This document shows positions 61,103-64,000 of a DNA stretch of 64,000 bases, piece by piece. The position numbers were made by a program, and so were the translations under genes. This stretch comes from Paenibacillus eucommiae (GTDB taxonomy: Bacteria; Bacillota; Bacilli; Paenibacillales; NBRC-103111), in NCBI RefSeq assembly GCF_017874215.1, contig NZ_JAGGLB010000031.1:1-64000 (forward strand), in the 5' to 3' direction. Each line of letters starts with the position of its first letter. Position 1 is the stretch's first letter. The notes beneath the pieces are model-generated. The model was not told the DNA's origin and made no database searches. It saw only the letters and a list, made by a program, of their open reading frames with translations.

Positions 61103-61681
61103 ATGGAGAAATCTGCTGAGTTTTTAACGAGAGATCAAATACTTATAGCTACAGAAGAAACGCTTCGGCGATATGGTGTAGCCAAAACCTCTGTGACTGA
61201 CGTTGCTAAAGCGTTAAACGTAAGTCACGGCACCCTGTACCGCCATTTCAAAAGCAAAGCCGAGCTTCTCGAAGGTGCCACAGCAAAGTGGCTGGATGAG
61301 AAGATCATCCGGCCATTGAAGGACGTTTGTCATGACCCTTCATTAGAGGGTGCCCTGCATTTGAAAACATACCTGCAAACTTTAATCGGATTAAAGCAGC
61401 ACTATGCACGGGAAGATGAAGAGCTGTTTACTATGTATGCCAAAGTGACAGAGGAATCCGCTGAATTAATTGACCAACACGTTGGACATCTTATAGAGCA
61501 AATGAGTGAAATCCTAATCCGCGGCGCTATACAAGCAGACAACCCTGCCCGATTGGCGCGCACCATTTTCTACGCAACATCACGTTTCCACCACCCTGCC
61601 CATGCCTATGAATGGAAGCACGCCAATATGGAGCAGGAATTTGCAGATGTTTGGACTTTAATAGAAAAAGGATTTTTATGA
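61103..61681 (+). CDS. TetR-family regulator
   Basis: A 192-residue repressor. The N-terminal helix-turn-helix is TSVTDVAKALNVSHGTLYRH FKSK-type (about residues 30-55), and the rest forms the ligand-binding helical domain. ATG 61103 has no good RBS directly before it; the strong AAGGAGGTGA at 61066 fits better a 9-codon ORF (ATG 61090 to TGA 61119) that overlaps this start, so translation could be coupled. The operator overlapping its promoter points to autorepression; the SDR gene 59 bases downstream is probably in the same unit. Confidence 0.85.
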   Translation: MEKSAEFLTRDQILIATEETLRRYGVAKTSVTDVAKALNVSHGTLYRHFKSKAELLEGATAKWLDEKIIRPLKDVCHDPSLEGALHLKTYLQTLIGLKQHYAREDEELFTMYAKVTEESAELIDQHVGHLIEQMSEILIRGAIQADNPARLARTIFYATSRFHHPAHAYEWKHANMEQEFADVWTLIEKGFL

Positions 61682-61740
61682 AATAAAAATAGAAGTGAAG
61701 TGAAAAAGAACGAAAAAATACGGAAAGAAGGCGCACATGC

Positions 61741-62481
61741 ATGCAACATTTAGAAGGAAAAGTAGCTATCGTAACCGGAGCTTCACGAGGTATTGGACGT
61801 GTCATTGCGGAACAACTGGCTGATCTGGGCGCCAAGGTAGTCATCAATTATTCCAGCAGTCCGGAAAAGGCAGCTGAAGTTGTAGACGGCATCCTCCAAA
61901 AGGGCGGCCAAGCTGTAGCGATTCAGGCTGATCTCGGTAAGCTGAGTGAGGTTGAATCCTTATTTACTGAAACACTTGCGGCATATGGCAAGATCCATAT
62001 ACTGATCAACAACGCAGGACTTATGATCAATAAACCTCTCTCAGAAGTAACCGAAGCTGATTTTGACAAACAATTTTCCGTGAACGTAAAAGGTACCTTC
62101 TTTGCTTGCCAGCAAGCGATGAAATATATGGAGAACAACGGAAGAATCGTCAACTTTTCCACGTCGGTCACTGGGCAAATGTTCCCTGCATACAGCGTAT
62201 ATGCCGGCACTAAGGGTGCGGTTGAGCAATTCACCCGGCAGCTTGCGAAGGAGTTCGGCTCCAAACAAATTACCATCAATGCTATTGCTCCAGGTCCTGT
62301 GAATACCGAGCTTTTCCTGACAGGCAAAACAGAGCAGCAAATCGAAGGCATCAAAAATATGAATGCTTTTGGCCGCTTGGGTGAGCCTGAAGATATCGCC
62401 AATATGGTTGAGCTGCTGGTGAGCGATAAGTCACAATGGATTACCGGACAAACACTGCGTGTTAACGGCGGATTTATTTAA
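61741..62481 (+). CDS. Short-chain dehydrogenase/reductase, TetR-linked
   Basis: A 246-residue classical SDR: TGASRGIG (12-19), NNAG (89-92), catalytic Ser in FSTSV and YAGTKG (Tyr, Lys), APGPVNTE, and C-terminal TLRVNGGF. Such proteins reduce ketones or aldehydes with NADPH. AAAGAAGG precedes the ATG. Located 59 bases after the TetR gene, so probably repressed by it and induced by its substrate. Confidence 0.9.
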   Translation: MQHLEGKVAIVTGASRGIGRVIAEQLADLGAKVVINYSSSPEKAAEVVDGILQKGGQAVAIQADLGKLSEVESLFTETLAAYGKIHILINNAGLMINKPLSEVTEADFDKQFSVNVKGTFFACQQAMKYMENNGRIVNFSTSVTGQMFPAYSVYAGTKGAVEQFTRQLAKEFGSKQITINAIAPGPVNTELFLTGKTEQQIEGIKNMNAFGRLGEPEDIANMVELLVSDKSQWITGQTLRVNGGFI

Positions 62482-62510
62482 TCTGCTTACAAGCCTGGTT
62501 GAGCCTATTT

Positions 62511-62540
62511 TGCAGCGCATCAACAAATTGAGGCGCTGCA
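62511..62540. terminator. Possible terminator between SDR and gerC-like genes
   Basis: TGCAGCGC (62511-62518) pairs perfectly with GCGCTGCA (62533-62540). The tail is not U-rich, so this is a weak call. Confidence 0.35.
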
Positions 62541-62546
62541 GCCCGT

Positions 62547-63677
62547 TTATTTAACAGGTCCCCCCGACCCGATCTCTACGCTCACCACCACTTTGATATC
62601 AGACTCGGCAATTGCTTCTCCCCAGTGATCCTCCGCTTTTTTGTAATGCTCATATTCATGAGCACGAGCATGAAGCCCGAGCCCGATCGGATCGATCCGG
62701 TGCTTTTTTAATCTACTAATGAGATTATCCATTTGCTTCTGTACTTGTCCGGTCAACATTTTCTCCAGCTGTTCCTCTTGATCCTGCAGTTTATGTGCAA
62801 ATAAGACCTCCGTCAGCGTAACACGCATTTTAACATGAATATCGAACTGAAAATGGTCTTGAGGATAAGAGGTTTTTATTTGGGTTTGTACTTTTTGAGT
62901 ATTGAAGCTCAGCCGGTCCGTATGGAAAGGGCCTATCTTCTTTTTGCCGGGAATAGGAATCGTTAAACTAACCGTCTTTTTCGCCTCTTTTTGAAGCATT
63001 TGCAGCAAAACAGTTTCCTGTGTGGTTAATGCCGTGGCAAATTTCCCCTTATGATCAAGAAGTGTCGTGCCTTGCAGCACGATTTCTTTTTTTTCCACTT
63101 TAACTTCCGGAATGTAAGGTGTCATCCCCTTCTCAAACATCTGCCGGTGCAGCTCTTGCAAAGTCGTTTTTACCGTTTCCGACCTGCTGCTCTTCGTATC
63201 GACCATTCCCGTTAGCAGCATCGGCATCATCGGCTGGTCTTTTGGATTCAGGTAAATAATTTCGGAAAGAGGACCGTTGTAAGCAACGACCCTTGGGGTT
63301 AACGAATTCCTCGCATCGCGAAAAAAAACATCCAGAATTCGGAACCAGTCAGCATGCTCCAGCATCCGTTTGCCGATCAGTATGATCTGAATTTTTCTGC
63401 CATGAACAACTCCTGGCGAACGGGCGTCCTCTTTATCCCTCGCGTCACGGGAAGTACTGGCCTCAACCCGGATTTCGTGTGTTTTCTTTCCTACATTTTT
63501 GCTGAACACAGGATCTGTTACATACACAATCATATTGTTATTCTCATCGAGATCATAACCCACTAGAAAGGGAGAGGATGCCTCTTCCAAATCCAACCGG
63601 TCATAGCATCCCGGAACGATAGCAACAACCATGACGATCAAGAGGAAGCCTGTAAGCCGTCTCCACTGCTTGTTCAT
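62547..63677 (-). CDS. GerC-family spore germination lipoprotein
   Basis: A 376-residue Ger(x)C lipoprotein: signal RLTGFLLIVMVVAIVPGC (lipobox), then the family start CYDRLDLEEASSPFLVGYDLD and domains typical of germination receptor C subunits (TLTPRVVAYNG-like core, KGMTPYIPEVKVEKKEIVLQ, LFAHKLQDQEEQLEKMLTGQ, HRIDPIGLGLHARAHEYEHY). It anchors in the inner spore membrane and acts with A and B subunits in nutrient sensing. It overlaps the upstream gene by 4 bases (ATGA). Confidence 0.9.
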   Translation of the reverse strand: MNKQWRRLTGFLLIVMVVAIVPGCYDRLDLEEASSPFLVGYDLDENNNMIVYVTDPVFSKNVGKKTHEIRVEASTSRDARDKEDARSPGVVHGRKIQIILIGKRMLEHADWFRILDVFFRDARNSLTPRVVAYNGPLSEIIYLNPKDQPMMPMLLTGMVDTKSSRSETVKTTLQELHRQMFEKGMTPYIPEVKVEKKEIVLQGTTLLDHKGKFATALTTQETVLLQMLQKEAKKTVSLTIPIPGKKKIGPFHTDRLSFNTQKVQTQIKTSYPQDHFQFDIHVKMRVTLTEVLFAHKLQDQEEQLEKMLTGQVQKQMDNLISRLKKHRIDPIGLGLHARAHEYEHYKKAEDHWGEAIAESDIKVVVSVEIGSGGPVK

Positions 63678-64000
63678 GCATTCTTCCTCCTCTGGAATCG
63701 TTCATATATCCATATGTAGACAAGCAAGCACACAGGGAATAATCCTTCGAAACCAATAGCCAGCAGGGAAAGAAATTTCTCCATAAGATCGTTCTGGTTA
63801 AAAGTAGGCAGGTAAAAATAAGAGCAGACAGCGAGCAGCAGCCAAAGTATCCGTAAATGCCCGCGGTGGTCCTGCTTGCCAAACAACCAGCTCGTGCAAA
63901 ATATGCACATATACATGGCAGGTATCCAGGCTAAGGAAAAGATAAACAGATAGAACGCAATAAACAGGATTTCGATCCGTTCGATAAATTTGAACTCGAT
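63674..64000 (-). CDS. GerB-type spore germination transporter, partial (cut by window edge)
   Basis: The last 108 residues of a membrane protein whose N-terminal part lies beyond base 64000. Three to four hydrophobic segments are visible (IEILFIAFYLFIFSLAWIPA, then LLAVCSYFYLPTFNQNDL, LLAIGFEGLFPVCLLVYIW). The sequence, the position before gerC and the ATGA overlap fit the GerAB/GerKB family of APC-type transporters. The upstream end cannot be seen. Confidence 0.8.
   Translation of the reverse strand: MEFKFIERIEILFIAFYLFIFSLAWIPAMYMCIFCTSWLFGKQDHRGHLRILWLLLAVCSYFYLPTFNQNDLMEKFLSLLAIGFEGLFPVCLLVYIWIYERFQRRKNA

Overview
The window looks like a chromosomal segment of a Paenibacillus-type Gram-positive endospore former. 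The evidence is a GerB/GerC-type germination operon at the right edge, an SLH-anchored surface protein of about 2,000 residues, lipoprotein solute-binding proteins, many strong AGGAGG-type ribosome binding sites, common GTG/TTG starts, and a large stock of glycan-use genes with AraC-type regulators. No rRNA, tRNA, prophage, transposase or CRISPR-Cas genes were seen.

Layout. (1) 197-6470 (minus): a six-gene operon that joins two ABC-type exporter modules and an ECF sigma factor, much like the sigY-yxl arrangement of Bacillus subtilis; a candidate ECF-type promoter lies in front of it. (2) 6944-25215: a glycan locus with an SDR oxidoreductase, an ADP-ribosylglycohydrolase-fold protein, a giant SLH/DUF4838/carbohydrate-binding protein, two GH106-like glycosidases, two AraC regulators and an XRE regulator with a 29-residue repeat tail. 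(3) 25953-32040: hydantoinase/oxoprolinase subunits A and B plus a threonine-aldolase-like enzyme, divergent from a LysR regulator. (4) 33051-39627: a sugar ABC importer (binding protein and two permeases), a PLP-dependent Cys/Met-metabolism enzyme, a FadR-type regulator with two matching operators, and a five-bladed-propeller glycosidase. (5) 39991-48200: a PhoX phosphatase, an orphan solute-binding lipoprotein and the Fur-regulated iron uptake operon efeUOB. (6) 48919-56059: vitamin B6 related genes (PNPOx-like, YggS, MocR regulator), a BenE transporter, threonine synthase and a DMT transporter. (7) 56766-60679: a compact DNA-alkylation repair island (AdaA, AdaB, a 2OG-Fe(II) oxygenase, AlkD, AlkA) beside a ferritin-like protein. 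(8) 61013-64000: a TetR regulator with a near-ideal operator, an SDR, and the germination genes.

Between genes, every gap longer than about 350 bases except 6471-6943 is filled with repeats. Two linked families stand out: a 25-bp palindrome (TTTAACGATG-N5-CATCGTTAAA, 14 copies, usually spaced 51-52 bp) and a composite fold-back element of 330-530 bp seen at about 25.2, 48.3 and 56.2 kb, with fragments at 1-130 and about 42.2 kb. These are the most unusual features that gene annotation does not explain. All functional calls rest on reading the sequence and knowledge of protein families; no database search was run.
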